Below, piece after piece: positions 1-10,526 of a stretch of 64,000 nucleotides of DNA. Source of the DNA: Plantago major. Lineage: Eukaryota > Streptophyta > Magnoliopsida > Lamiales > Plantaginaceae. The translations under genes were made by a program, and so were the position numbers. The number at the start of each line of letters is the position of its first letter. Within the stretch, counting starts at the first letter, position 1. Under the pieces are notes generated by a model. That model saw only the letters and a list, made by a program, of their open reading frames with translations. It was not told the DNA's origin and made no database searches. The stretch is taken from contig CM048839.1 in assembly GCA_026545765.1 (NCBI GenBank), positions 65,335,187 to 65,399,186 on the forward strand. The letters are read 5' to 3'.

Positions 1-660
1 AAAAATATGGGATTAATACTCTCTTGAGAAAAAAATTATTTCGAATCATGGTTAACCATATACTACAAATTACTCCAAGAACATGTTCTTCAGATAAGCA
101 ATCCATTTGAACATGTGTATAATACAGAAAACTAAAGCATACTAAACACGATGAAATCATAGAGAACGGAATTAAAACTATAAACTTTGAAATTACACCA
201 AGAAAATCTGTTTATTCGATCATATATATCAACCAAGCTCACAAGAGCATGAAATCAGAGAAATGCACATCCAAGAAACTAACTTTAACAAAACCCCACC
301 TGATCATGAAGTCCAAGAAACCAATTGGTCCATAAACACATTACAAGGCGTCGAATGAGACAGAGAAAAATAGATAGGCGGAGAGAATAGGAACCTGAAA
401 TTGGAGTTTGAGCCATGTTGCAAGCGAAGTAATGAGAATCGAATCGAATCGAGGATGATTAGAATGGTTTTGTAGTTGAATGATAATGAAGAAGAAAACA
501 AGAAAGGGTGTGTGTGTTTTGGTATTGGGTGTAATGATGAAATCTTGGAGAAACCAAAGCAGAGAAAATGAAGAAGAAAGGGAAATGGGGTTTTATTAGT
601 AGTCCATTTAGAGAGAGAGAGAGTTGTTAAGTTTGCATTAATTTGTCGTAGCTGTCGTTT
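1..660 (-). promoter_or_regulatory. Possible 5' leader and short first exon of a leftward gene
   Basis: On the minus strand a pyrimidine-rich leader (CT repeats near 612-622 and a CT-rich run to about 540) precedes an ATG at 416-414. That ATG opens a seven-codon exon (MAQTPIS) ending at a CAG|GT donor at 394-393. The leftward sequence to base 1 would then be intron, with the rest of the gene outside the window. CT-rich leaders and short first exons are common in plant genes. No downstream exon is visible and no family can be named. The arrangement could be coincidental. Confidence 0.25.
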
Positions 661-1430
661 TCGGTGCGACGCAATGCGTCACGTGTATTTATATTTGACC
701 TGTTTCGCGTCGTAGATTTGGCCACCTTTACACCACCACATGGCCACGTTTTGACTCATCGTTTGTACAAGTTTTGCATGCCTTGGCCTTGCGACTACTT
801 TGGGATGAACTCACCATGTTTATTTTTCCTTTTTATTTTTTCACCGAGTGACATGTTACATTTTAGTCGGGTGACCATTCGTGACACAACCATCCAATTC
901 TCTATACGAACATAGAACAATGATTGAAACATGCATAAAAGATCCATTTTGGTCAGTGGCAGATATAAATGGGCGAGTTGGGTCAGCTGACACCCCAGCC
1001 TGGCCCAACCCCTATTATTATAGAGCTTGTCTCCTAAGAGATGGGTCATTTGGAGAGACGGAAAGATACAAAAGAATCCCATAACATTAGAAATATGGTA
1101 AAATTCGCCGGTCGACCCAGTGAGCCGGGTGTTCAAAAAAAAAAAAAAAAAAAAAAAAAACAAAGCTTACAGCAGCCATGGCTACCATTGAACAACAGCG
1201 AACTACTTGCACCGAGCTCCACTCACTACTATTAGATGCCGTCCATGGACGGCCTCCATCCATGGAAGTCCCTAAAAAAAAATTTAATTCAAATCTTTCA
1301 AAATGGGCTTCTATTGAATTGGATTTAAGGTTGATTTGGTTATCATAAAAATCCTAAATCGATTTTGAGTCAATTTTGTTGATTGTAAATTAAAGTACAA
1401 AGTATGTAATTGGAGAATTTGACAAAAAGT
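661..1430. other. Intergenic stretch with no recognised gene
   Basis: Only short ORFs on both strands that overlap each other and resemble no family I know. The stretch holds one A26 homopolymer (1135-1160) and otherwise unremarkable sequence. Confidence 0.5.
1135..1160 (+). repeat. A26 homopolymer
   Basis: An uninterrupted run of 26 A residues. It could be the tail of a retroposed transcript inserted in plus orientation. I could not recognise a SINE A/B box or a convincing target-site duplication upstream, so it is recorded as a homopolymer only. Confidence 0.85.
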
Positions 1431-1870
1431 AGGGGTGGTTTTACAATTTTAGGGAATAATAAAATGGTTAGGTTTATATATGTAAAAAATGTTAAGGTTT
1501 TATTGAGTGATAATTAAGATTTATGTGATAAATGGTAAATAGTTTAATTAATAATGATTAATGTTTATCCTATAAATTGTTTAAGTTATTGTGTATTCTT
1601 GTTAAGGGTTATATATTTTTCAATGTTATGCAAGTTGTAAAGTTTATATGGGAAATATTTAAAATTTTAAAGAGTAATGGTTCAGGTTTATATGATAAAC
1701 AATTAAGGTTTATGTGCCAAAAGGTTAAGGTTTATGTAATAAATGGTTAAAGTTCTAATTACTAATGGTTAAAGTTTTTAATTAGAAGGTGTAAAGGTCT
1801 ATGTGATAAATGGTTAATGTTTTAATTTTGTAATTGTTAAGTTTTATTTGTAATCAGTTGTTAACGAATA
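1430..1870. repeat. Degenerate AT-rich short repeat (GGTTAAGGTTTATGTGATAAAT-like)
   Basis: The words TTAAGGTTTA, GTGATAAATGGTTAA and variants recur every 25-35 bases in plus orientation across this stretch. It is too degenerate to give a fixed unit. It lies directly beside the longer repeat that starts near 1878 and shares its TTAAGGTTTA vocabulary, so both may derive from one satellite-like locus. It is not a telomere: the plant heptamer TTTAGGG is not present in tandem. Confidence 0.5.
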
Positions 1871-2485
1871 ATTGAATCATTCTAAAACCCTATGAGGGAA
1901 ATGGTGAACCCTAAAATCCCACTGGCACATGATATACAAATTCAGGTTACTATACATAAATATTAAGGTTTAAGTGTAACGTTGTAAATGTTCTATAATT
2001 TGCATATAAATCTTAGCAGAAAGACACAATATCCTAAAACATTCTAGACATAAACCTTAACAATTTTTCAAAAGAACCTTAACCATTAGAACTAACTAGA
2101 TTAAAAGTGAAAAATATATTATGACCTTAATTAGGGTGTGTTTGTATGGTTCATTGAAGCATTCTAAAACCCTAAAGGAGAAAATGGTGAACGGTAAAAT
2201 CCTTTTGACATAAAACACAAGTTCAGGTTATTATACATAAATGTTAAGGTTTAAGTGTAACCTTGTAAAGGTTCTATCATAACATATAATGATATAAACC
2301 TTAACAGCTACAAGGTTCTATCATAACATATAAACCTTAACAGCAACATACAATAACCTATAACATTCTAAACATAAACCTTAACCATTTTTTAAAAGAA
2401 CCTTAGCAATTTTTCTAAAACCCTATAGAGGAAATGGTAAACCTTAAAAACCCCTAACACATGAAAACACCCTTAGGGTCTGACG

Positions 2486-2550
2486 CCCTTAATTAGGGCT
2501 TAGGGTTGAGGATGGGTACAGGGTCCTCAACCCTAAGCCCTAATTAAGGG
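2486..2550. repeat. Perfect 27-bp inverted repeat (hairpin) in the satellite unit
   Basis: The left arm at 2486-2512 starts CCCTTAATTAGGGCTTAGGG. It is exactly complementary to the right arm at 2524-2550, with an 11-base spacer. The arms are built from ACCCTAA/TTAGGG words. A second, imperfect version sits at 2796-2846 in the next unit, so the hairpin belongs to the repeat unit and is not a chance palindrome. Confidence 0.9.
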
Positions 2551-2795
2551 TTTCTCGGGGGTCACTGAAACATTCTAAAACCCTATGGAGGACATGGTGA
2601 ACCCTAAAATCTTCTTTAACACATGAGATACAAATTCAGGTTATTATGCACAAGGGTAAAGGTTTAAGTGTAACCTTGTCAAGGTTCTATCAATGCGTAT
2701 AAACCTTAGTAGGAACACACAGTAACCTAAAAAATTCTGAATATAAACCTTAACCACTATAACTTAACTATATTAACGCTGAAAAATATCTTATG

Positions 2796-2846
2796 CCCTT
2801 AAATAGGACTTAGTGTTTAGGATCCTAAACCTAAGCCCTAATTAAG
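2796..2846. repeat. Imperfect inverted repeat, diverged copy of the 2486 hairpin
   Basis: The arms at 2796-2822 and 2823-2846 meet at GGATCC and pair with a few mismatches and one bulge. The sequence is clearly related to the perfect hairpin upstream. The last five bases (TTAAG, 2842-2846) are the target site duplicated by the LTR element that follows. Confidence 0.7.
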
Positions 2847-4471
2847 TGTTGGTCCAGATAACGGCAAAGTAAAAGACTAGAGGGGGGGGGGGGTGAATAG
2901 TCTTTTAAAACTTTTGTCGATAAAAACTATTTCTCAGATATCTGTGTAGATATCTGATACTTAAATCGAGGCCGGAAGACTTAAGATAGATAAGTGCGAA
3001 AATGATTCTGATGTGTGTGTGTTGGTGAAAAGTAAGTACAGAGAAGTAAATAACACAGCAAGTATAGTGGTATCTGGAGGTGGCGTTATCCTGCAACTAA
3101 TCCACTTCGGTCTTCCAAAGACCTAGAATTCACTAGAATAGATAATTGAGGTCACCTTACAAAAATCCTATTCTAAGATTCCTTAAACAAATGGTTCCCA
3201 ACCAAATGTTCCCCCTGAGTTGTTCCCCGGCTTTCCACAGTACTTCTGTACTCGAAACCTTTTGAGCTATTCCTAGCTTCCCAAGCTAAGTACTTCATGC
3301 TCAATAACCTTGGAGTTATTCCTTAGTTTCTCAAACTAAGTACTTCACATACTCCACGCCAAATGATGGTGTTGGTTTTGGTTTGAGTTGTCGATGAGCT
3401 TCTTTAATAACTTTTCGATTAATCGAGATAGCTCTGTGAATCAAGTATACTTAATACACTTTTCAATGTATGGTATCTTGTTCTTTTTACAGACCCAAGT
3501 CTTAGATAAATGTTCAAGAGAATGAATCTCAGATACTTGATCTTTCAATTCAACTCTTTCACAGATAGCAGTGCTTGTTTAGGATCAGGACACTTAGAAC
3601 TTTAGTGCTACTTAAGATCTGGAGCTTTGGTCGCAACAGAAAGCTTTGAGGATAAGTAGTTTGCTTGAGAGAATATGTTGTTCAGCGTGTTTATGGAGTT
3701 CAAGGTGTCTTCTCAAGTAGTCTAAGTATTGATATTTATAGATGAATTTGAATGCCGTTGAATAATATCCGTTAGGCTCAAATTCAAACTATTGATATCT
3801 GTGTATAGTACTGCAGTAGGTTTGTCTTCTTCTTCAGAAGGTACCGTTGCTTTTATTCAGACATCTCTGTCCGTGCATTAAATGCATTGTACTGTACTTT
3901 TTGTCCGAGTAGTGCCAGCGGAACTATGCTCGATGTCGAGACTAGTATTATCGATTCTTTGCGTCCTTATCTTTAATCTTCAGATACCACATTATTGAAA
4001 CAACTTTGTTGCAATATATTTCTTTTTCAGAAATGTGGTTAAGGCTCAAGGTATCTGAGAGTAGATATCTGTGGGCACTTTCCTGGTTTTCAGAAAACCT
4101 TCTAGTTCTCAGATATCTCTTGTGACACAGCTTGTTTAAAACTATTCGTGTCTTCAAGATATCTGACCAAGGTATCTGCAAAACTATTTCAGTAATCTTG
4201 TGCAGTTTCTTCAAATCTTCAATGTCGTTGAACTTGTTCTGCTTGGATGTCTTCTTCTTGGTCTTCTCTTCATAAAATAAAAATTACATTTTGAAACCTA
4301 ACATCCTATACAAGATTAGTTAGACTATCATACTTAGTGGGTTTCCTCTTTTACAATGTTCAAGTGAACCAAGAGTACTAATCACCTTTCTGAGACTAAG
4401 ATGAGTCATCATGTTGCTCATCAAAATCTAAACCGATATTTCTAACAAAATATCTAACAAATTTCCTAACA
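2847..4471 (-). mobile_element. Solo LTR of copia family A, with target-site duplication
   Basis: Read on the minus strand this starts TGTTAGGAAA and ends GGACCAACA, giving the TG...CA termini of an LTR. The same ends and long internal stretches recur in the 5' LTR of copia element A (25946-27384) and in the LTR at 50003-51457. A five-base duplication TTAAG flanks it exactly (2842-2846 and 4472-4476). A TATA-like TATAAATA lies at 3740-3733 on the minus strand, in the same context as in the other two copies. No internal retrotransposon sequence is attached, so it is a solo LTR, which normally forms by recombination between the two LTRs of one element. It interrupts the satellite-like array. 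Confidence 0.88.
2882..2893 (+). repeat. G12 homopolymer near the 3' end of the solo LTR
   Basis: An uninterrupted run of 12 G residues (C on the LTR sense strand). The homologous place is C5 in the LTR of copia A (27345-27349) and G15 in the LTR at 50003. See the finding on run-length change. Confidence 0.85.
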
Positions 4472-4720
4472 TTAAGGTTGACGAGGGTCATTGAAGCATT
4501 CTAAAAACTCGTCGAGGAAATGGTGAACTCTAAAACCCCCTTGACACATGAAATACAAATTTAGGTTATTATAAATAAAGGTACATGTTTAAGTTACAAG
4601 GTTCAATCATTGCATATAAACCTTAGCAGGAACACACAATAACCTGAAACATTTTAAACATAAACCTTAACCATTTTTCAAAAGAACCTTAACCATTATC
4701 ATATTCAAGCCTTGTATGGT
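4472..4720. repeat. Satellite-like repeat, continuation after the solo LTR
   Basis: The sequence resumes the array unit: CATTCTAAAAACTCGTCGAGGAAATGGTGAAC at 4497, followed by the AAATTTAGGTTA, CATATAAACCTTAGCAGG and AACCTTAACC blocks in the usual order. It then loses similarity near 4700. Confidence 0.6.
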
Positions 4721-5154
4721 CTAGTCTTGTATGAGTTGGACCACAATGTGAGTAGCTAACTTCTGGAGCAAGTAGGACAACTGATTCTTTTGGAGGAAAA
4801 TGTCATATAAATAATATGCAATATATAAAATTCAATGGTGCATGAAGAGGATCAAATGGTACATCAGGTCGACTAAGGCAATGTATTATATCAATAATTT
4901 GAATCAAATTGGTATATCGGGAGCAAATAATCAAGGCTTTTAAGAAAATATAAAACTCAATGATACACCTGATACCAAAAGTTCTAGCAAACTTGTAGGT
5001 GTATATGGAATAACAATTAATCTCAAAATGCCTACTCAATAAGTACTCAAAAGTAGAAAATCATCATCTTCAAGGGAGCTAGTCCTCCCAATGTTGACGC
5101 AATTTTCGACTTATGTTAGGAGAAAGAGGCATGTCGATTCATCTTTAATCTTTC

Positions 5155-6143
5155 AACACATGTAGATCTAGTCCAACTCTTCTTTCCATATTCTGTATCT
5201 TCATTAATCAAAAGCATTATCTCTAGCTTGGAATTCATAGTAATAGCACTGGTGATTGAATGAAACTGCTGCATTCACTGCTGATAATTATCAATAGCAG
5301 ATTCATGTAAATCACCACCTTAGGCAGACACACCTGAAGCACGGAAAGGATCAGGCTCCAACTTTGTCCAGGAGGCACCATTAATGCCGATTTTTTATCA
5401 AGCTGATTGCAAAAGGAAATTATACAAGCCACTGGAATACCATGAAACTTATGCATGCCTACTTTTACCATAAACAAGAATGGAGACCTACAAACAACCT
5501 GATCTTACAACAAAAGAGAATAGTAGCAACAAAACCAACCGACCTCGCCTTAAATTCAATCTCAAAGACCAAGAACCAAACTCTAACTAAACAATTCCAT
5601 ACATACATAACAGCTTGGACTAAATGGCATTCCTATCAAGCATGCAGGAGGAGTAAAATGTACCTTGAATAGCGTAAAAATCATTGAGGCTGCTAGAGAA
5701 TAAAGTAAACAACCACGAGTTGTAAATTTCAGCCGACAACATATTCTATATTGTGACTTGAACAAATGTGAGTATATACACAGTCACATGAGTATATACA
5801 GTTTTACCATTTCAAATCAACCTTATATACTCAACACAATAGAAGTAATATTAATATCCTCTTGCAAGTATTTAGGGATTCTCATGTGCAATTATACATC
5901 AACTGCTAGATATACATCAATTATCTATATACATCCAACAATCAATCATCTATAGAACCTAAAATACTGCAAAAAATAGACGAGCGACAACAAAAAAAAA
6001 AGAGCAAAACTAAATAATTAATAATTTGTTCAAAAATACCTTTATATTTCGAATCAAACCTTAGTAATCACGTTTCCAACACCGGTTGAAGCTTCGGAGG
6101 TCGATTTAGCAACAGATCCATGAGTATTTCGAGAATCCTCCAT
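5155..6143 (-). pseudogene. Decayed leftward gene of unknown family
   Basis: A plausible first exon runs from ATG at 6143-6141 to an AAG|GT donor at 6060/6059 (28 codons, starting MEDSRNTHGSVAKS). Further left, at about 5380-5160 on the minus strand, a coding-like stretch reads EPDPFRASGVSA, stop, GGDLHESAIDNYQQ, stop, MQQFHSITSAITMNSK. The two stops sit where a glutamine codon would need only one base change. The composition resembles a short helical protein exon. I do not recognise the family. The exon connection between these pieces is inferred and no intact ORF joins them. The 53-bp duplication at 6181-6286 would lie in its 5' leader. Confidence 0.35.
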
Positions 6144-6180
6144 TGTTTGTACTGAAATCCATATCGAAATATAGCTCTTG

Positions 6181-6286
6181 AACGGGAGATTACAACCGCC
6201 GAGAAGAATGAATTATTAGAGTCGGAATTAGAGAACGGGAGATTACAACCGCTGAGAAGAATGAATGATTAGAGTCGGAATTAGGG
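6181..6286. repeat. Tandem duplication, 53-bp unit, two copies
   Basis: Copies at 6181-6233 and 6234-6286 both begin AACGGGAGATTACAACCGC and differ at only a few positions. They lie just upstream, in minus-strand sense, of the candidate first exon ending at 6143. The low divergence points to a recent slippage or unequal exchange event. Confidence 0.9.
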
Positions 6287-6783
6287 AAGAAAATCAAGAT
6301 GAAATTGATGAAATTGAAAATACCTGGATCGATCGCCAATCTTCTCACGCGATATCAGAAACTCAAAAAGATGAAGAATGATGACGTGGTTGGTTGAGTC
6401 GGTTAAGACCTGGCTTATATACCTGATTAATTTATCCACCCGAACCACTGAACATCAAAACTGGGTGAAATAAGATAGATCCGTGAGATTTGAATTGTTT
6501 GGATTTTCATTGAGTCTTTCCTCAGTCACTTAGTTAGTCTCTTATAAGTAATAGTAATTATTATATTACTTATTCTTATAAAAGTCCTATCATGTTATGA
6601 AAGTCCAGAGAGACCCCTTGGTTTCTATAGAAATTGTCTAGTTTTTAGTTTTGCCCGTTTTATATTTCGCGGGTAAAAATTCGGTGGGTTTTGTGTGTCA
6701 AAATCCGGACCGGGTCATACCGTTTTTTTCTTGAGTTTAGTATAAAAGTCGATTTTCAGTTTTCTGGACTTGGCAAAACCTTA

Positions 6784-7254
6784 GTTTCTGGAGCTTTTCA
6801 TCGCGCGATCATTAGGTATTTGTCTGTTCAAATATGATTTTAGTGTTTTGAAGTTGTTGTCAGTTGATTTTGATTTATTTTTTTGTTTCGATTTTTGCTT
6901 TTGGTAGTTTCTGGAGCTTTCATCGCGCGATCATCATGTATTTGTCTGTTCAAGCTCGATTTTAGTGTTTCGAAGTTGTTAGTTGATTTTGACGTTTTTG
7001 TTGTTTCGATTTTGCTTTTGGTTGCTTCAATTTTGCGTTTTAGGCGTTTTTATGGCTGATTCGACTGTTGCCGGTGAAAATGGTGGTGGAATGTCTGCGC
7101 AAGGGAACACGGAGGTTCCTGTTGCCGGTGATAATGGTGGTAAGCTCGTTTTTAGAGCTTTTTTTACCATGTTTTGTTTGTTCAAAGTTTGTTTAGTGTT
7201 TTGAAGTTGTTTTTCAGTTGATTTTGAATTTTTAATTGTTTCGTTTTTGCTTAG
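6784..7254 (+). repeat. Three-copy imperfect tandem duplication spanning leader, exon 1 and intron 1
   Basis: The block GTTTCTGGAGCTTTTCATCGCGCGATCAT...TTTGTCTGTTCAA...TTTTAGTGTTTTGAAGTTGTT...AGTTGATTTTG starts at 6784 and recurs at 6907 (123 bp later). Its second half recurs in intron 1 at about 7178-7235. Copies 2 and 3 each end in TTTTAG or TTAG followed by GCGTTTT and then coding sequence (7045 and 7255). The duplication therefore carried a splice acceptor and made a second exon. Exons 1 and 2 share the element CAAG.GAACACGGAG.T.CC. Confidence 0.75.
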
Positions 7255-7340
7255 GCGTTTTAAATGTTGAATTGAACGTGAATACTACTGCTCAAGTGAA
7301 CACGGAGTTACCACTTCTCCATAATCCTGTTCCGGCATGG

Positions 7341-8043
7341 GTAAGTGTTTTTTAGTTGCGTTTATGGTTCTTAATTGAGTTTTTTTGCTAGATCTGTTGA
7401 TTTACAGTTCAATTTTATGGTCATGTTCTTAATTTGAATTTTATTGTGGGAAACTGTGGAATGTCTGTTTGTTTTGAATTGTGGGAAACTGTCTAGGTTT
7501 TAGTATGTATTGTCTAGTTTTTAACATGTATCATCTACTTTTTATGATTTTTAGCTTTGCTATGTAGTTGTGTACACTGTTGTACATTTTGTTGTTTGTT
7601 TCAATTTTCTGAATGTTTTGTGTGAAACTATCTAGTTTTTAACATATATTGTCTACTTTTTCATGTTTACAGCTTTTTGTTGTTCAGATTGTCTAGTTTT
7701 TACCATATATCATTTAGTTTTCATGTAAATACCTTATGTTTTAGCTTTTAACACATATGGTCTAGTTTATAACAATATTTGTCTAGTTTTTTCATGTTAT
7801 AGCTTTTTTGTTGTGCAGTTGTGTAAAACTGTATAGTTGTTAACATGTTTTATCTAGTTTTGATGTAAGTACCTCAGTAGTTTTTAACATATATTGTGTA
7901 GTTTTTAAGAATATTTGTCTAGTTTTTCATGTTATATCTTTTTGTTGTGCAGTTGTGTTGAACTGTCTAGTTTTTAATATGTATTGTCTAGTTTTTCTTA
8001 TAAACTGTATAGTTTTTAATATGTGTTTTTTTTGTATTGTTAG
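7341..8043 (+). repeat. Intron with dispersed TGTCTAGTTTT motif
   Basis: The intron holds six exact TGTCTAGTTTT cores and about nine near-copies (TATCTAGTTTT, TGTATAGTTTT, TGTCTACTTTT), all in plus orientation at irregular 20-60 base spacing. Many are followed by TTAACATRTATT. None occurs in neighbouring exons. Confidence 0.85.
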
Positions 8044-9170
8044 GTAATGATGGACAGACGATTAAATCGAAGAATGATAAAGTACCTAAGATGAAGATTG
8101 TTCCAAAGGTTCCTAAGCCAAGGCAAAAGAGGCAGCCTAAACGTGTTAAGGTGGGTCCCCGAATCGCTAATGCTGCACCTGAGCAAGTTGACAATACAGT
8201 TCGTGTTAGTCAGAACATTGTGGAGGTTGAGCAAGGTTTAAAAAAAGTGTACAGGCCTGGGGGTTCTGCAAAACTTATGGTTGACATGTTGCAGAAGTTG
8301 AATGATGCACAGAGACCCAGTGTGACAAATATTAGTTTAGGTGGGTTGCTTCATTTGAAGTCTATTCCATTGGGTATCGTACCCTGGCTAGTGGAGAGGT
8401 TTAATGAAGAAATGCGTATTCAGACGATAGGGGAGAATAAGTACCATATCACCGCTGAAGACGTGCAAGACATTTTCTTCTTCCTAGGAAGCCTGGTTTT
8501 CCTGTGAAGTTGTGTTACCAGAATTTAAGGAATGCTGATAAGAAAGATGCTACCTACATTGCTGATGCGGAGTTGAGGAAAAATTGGAGGGCTAAGTTTG
8601 GTATTACAGATCAAAAGGCCGATGTGAGACTTACTGATGTGTTGAAGGTATTGTTAAGTTTGAAGGATGGTGGGGATGATTTCAAGAGAGTTTTTGTGCT
8701 TTATGCTTGTGGCATTTTACTAGCACTAACTGCAGGCCATACTCTTGACATGAGACTTGTTAGCCAGTTGGAGAGAGTATCTTCTATAAATAATGTGGAT
8801 TTGTGTGGTTTCGTGGTTGATACTTCGTGTGATGCAGTTTCTAAATGCAAGTCAACTACACAAAACCATATTCATGGTTGTGTAGTTATGCTTGTACTGG
8901 ATTATCTCCATAGGTTCCCATGTCAAGGTCGTGCCGATTCTAGTGCACTTCCCCTTATTCAACATTGGACAATGAAGAATTTGTCGGAGAGGCTTGAAAA
9001 AGAGAAGAATATTTGATATGGAAATTCTCTTATGATTGCTGGTATCCTATTAGTAAGCAGAGACTTAAGCCTGCTATGCTTAATTATGATGGCACTGTTC
9101 CATGCATCAGATATCCTATTATTGATGGTGTTCGTGCTGATGTGGAAATTCAGAATAGTTCTAGCGATGT
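8044..9170 (+). pseudogene. N-terminal exon of the Ulp1-like gene
   Basis: The exon follows a TTGTTAG acceptor and starts with a basic Pro/Lys-rich tract (KVPKPRQKRQPKRVKV). It continues with a segment of the kind found ahead of Ulp1 domains in MULE genes (GGLLHLKSIPLGIVPWLVER, then ITAEDVQDIF). At about 8485 a single-base loss shifts the frame: FFFLGSLVFL-stop in one frame, PRKPGFPVKLCYQNLRNADK in the next. From 8504 a 170-codon reading frame runs to a TGA at 9014-9016. Coding-like sequence (SYDCWYPISKQRLKPAMLNY) follows in a shifted frame to about 9170, where motif-rich intron sequence begins. The role of this region is unknown. Confidence 0.65.
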
Positions 9171-9189
9171 TAGTCATTCTCTCTTTTCA

Positions 9190-9536
9190 TGTCTTTTTAG
9201 TTTTGAAATAGTATAGTTTGTCTATTTCATAGTTGTAATTATCTAGTTTTTTGCATGTTTTTGTCTAGTTTTATTGAATATGTTACCTTTCAGGGGTAAT
9301 TGTCTGCTTCTTTTTATTTTGTCTGAAATTGAATTTCTTTTGTTGATTGCGTCTAGTTTTTAGAAGTTATTGTGTTGTTTTTAGTTGTTATTGTATAGTT
9401 TTTAACACTTCTTGTTTTTTATCTAGTTTTTACTAGGATTTGCCTACCTTTTTGTGATTTTTGTCTTGTTTTTTAATGGAATTGTCTAGTTTTTTCTTCA
9501 ATTACTGCTTATGTAAAGTGGTTTTTATATTTGTAG
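9190..9536 (+). repeat. Intron with dispersed TGTCTAGTTTT motif
   Basis: Two exact cores and several variants (GCGTCTAGTTTTTAG, TGTATAGTTTTTAAC, TATCTAGTTTTTAC), all in plus orientation, between the N-terminal exon and the exon starting at 9537. Confidence 0.75.
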
Positions 9537-9866
9537 GCAATGGATGAGGCGCTTCAATTTCTTCAACGAGATGTGGAAGTTGTTTTCCACGCATATTCTG
9601 CTCGTGTTTTGAAAACACTGAAAGTGCCTGAGGTGGAGTCTGCATCACAAGAAGAAGTATCACAAACACAAAAGTTTTGGTCCGATCATACGGTGTTGAA
9701 TCAATTAGATCACATGGTGGCCATGTACTTCCTGATGTTGAGAAACGACTGTCCAAGCTTCAGTCTTGGGTTTTCTCACACTGAAGCAGATCAGAACATT
9801 ACATATATGTTTGATGCTATAAGAGCTTCCCAAGTTGCCAGGAATAATGTAGCTGCGAGTCCAAAA
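9537..9866 (+). pseudogene. Middle exon of the Ulp1-like gene
   Basis: Bounded by a TTGTAG acceptor (9531-9536) and a GTAAGT donor (9867). It is open throughout and begins near AMDEALQFLQRDVEVVFHAY. It contains YFLMLRNDCPSFSLGF, a type of segment seen upstream of the protease domain in MULE-borne Ulp1 genes. No catalytic residue lies here. Confidence 0.6.
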
Positions 9867-10137
9867 GTAAGTATTTATTGTTATTGTCTAGTTTTATAGT
9901 TTTATTGTCTAGTTTTATGCTTTTATTGTCAAGTTGACAGGGATAATGTTTTGTGTGAATCTGTCTAGTTTTTAACATATATTGTCTAGTTTTATGCTTT
10001 TATTGTCTATTTTGTGAAACTGTCAAGTTTTTGTTGTGTAGTTGTGTAAAACTGTCTAGTTTTTAACATGCTTTATCTAGCTCTTACCATGTTTTATCTA
10101 GTTTTAGATTACTTATTAGAATTTTATCCTTTTTTAG
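9867..10137 (+). repeat. Motif-rich intron whose ends match the intron at 10527
   Basis: A 271-base intron with about five exact TGTCTAGTTTT cores. Its first ~40 bases (GTAAGTATTTATTGTTATTG, then TCTAGTTTTATAGTTTTA) and its last ~30 bases (TTATTAGAATTTTATCCTTT) recur at the two ends of the 88-base intron at 10527-10613. The two introns therefore appear to be homologous copies of different length. Confidence 0.75.
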
Positions 10138-10526
10138 CGTGGCAGGTCTATACCAACTAAGTTTGCATTGAACCTCAGTGATAATGATGATGATGCTTTT
10201 AGAAATCATTAATGCTAAAGAAGAGGAAGTTGATACTAGTAGTGCTAAAGAAGAGGAAGTAGTTGAGGATGATGTTGTACAAGAGGAGGAGGATGATGCT
10301 GATGGAGAGGATGATGAAAATGAAGATGATGAGGATGAAACTGAAGATGACGTAGTAGTTTATCGTGATGAACATGGTTGGTGCTCTTTGGACATCGGGC
10401 CACCACAAGTGGATCTTAAATATGTTCAAGTAATATGAAGAAAATTGGATTCCTTTTCAAGGGAATGAACCAGATTCCTAAAGAAGTGGTTAATTATTGC
10501 TTCTTTAAAAGTGAACAAGACCCGAA
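10138..10526 (+). pseudogene. Acidic-linker exon of the Ulp1-like gene
   Basis: It starts after a TTTTTAG acceptor with RGRSIPTKFALNLSDNDDD, shifts frame near 10200, and continues in a strongly acidic low-complexity tract of Asp/Glu codons (GAT/GAA/GAG repeats, about 10215-10360). It ends with YRDEHGWCSLDIGPP. A second shift near 10440 gives MKKIGFLFKGMNQIPKEVVNY up to the GTAAGT donor at 10527. Slippage in the GAT/GAA repeats could explain the first shift. Acidic spacers ahead of Ulp1 catalytic domains are common. Confidence 0.6.

Larger units (their letters stand above)
1878..2846. repeat. Tandem satellite-like repeat, unit about 280-300 bp
   Basis: Units begin with CATTCTAAAACCCTA followed by GAGGAAATGGTGAACCCTAAAA at about 1878, 2160, 2413 (shortened, diverged start) and 2571. 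The next start lies at 4497, which becomes about 2867 once the intervening LTR insertion is removed. Each unit then carries an AAATTCAGGTTA block, an AAGGTTTAAGTGTAACCTTG block and a CATAAACCTTAACC block in the same order. Spacing of 282 and about 296 bp between intact units supports a true tandem array. No coding capacity is seen. Confidence 0.7.

Noticed and set aside
1000-1160. SINE ending in the A26 tract
   Set aside because: No recognisable pol III A and B boxes and no convincing target-site duplication.
664-1235. Four overlapping short ORFs on both strands
   Set aside because: They overlap mutually, one depends on the A26 run, and none has a recognisable domain or splice context.
1878-2846. 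Interstitial telomere
   Set aside because: AACCCTAA words are dispersed inside a ~280-300 bp unit; there is no tandem TTTAGGG run.
7341-8043. Regularly repeated TGTCTAGTTTT resembling a CRISPR-like array
   Set aside because: Spacing is irregular, repeats are only ~11 bases and degenerate, the genome is plant, and the copies lie in introns.
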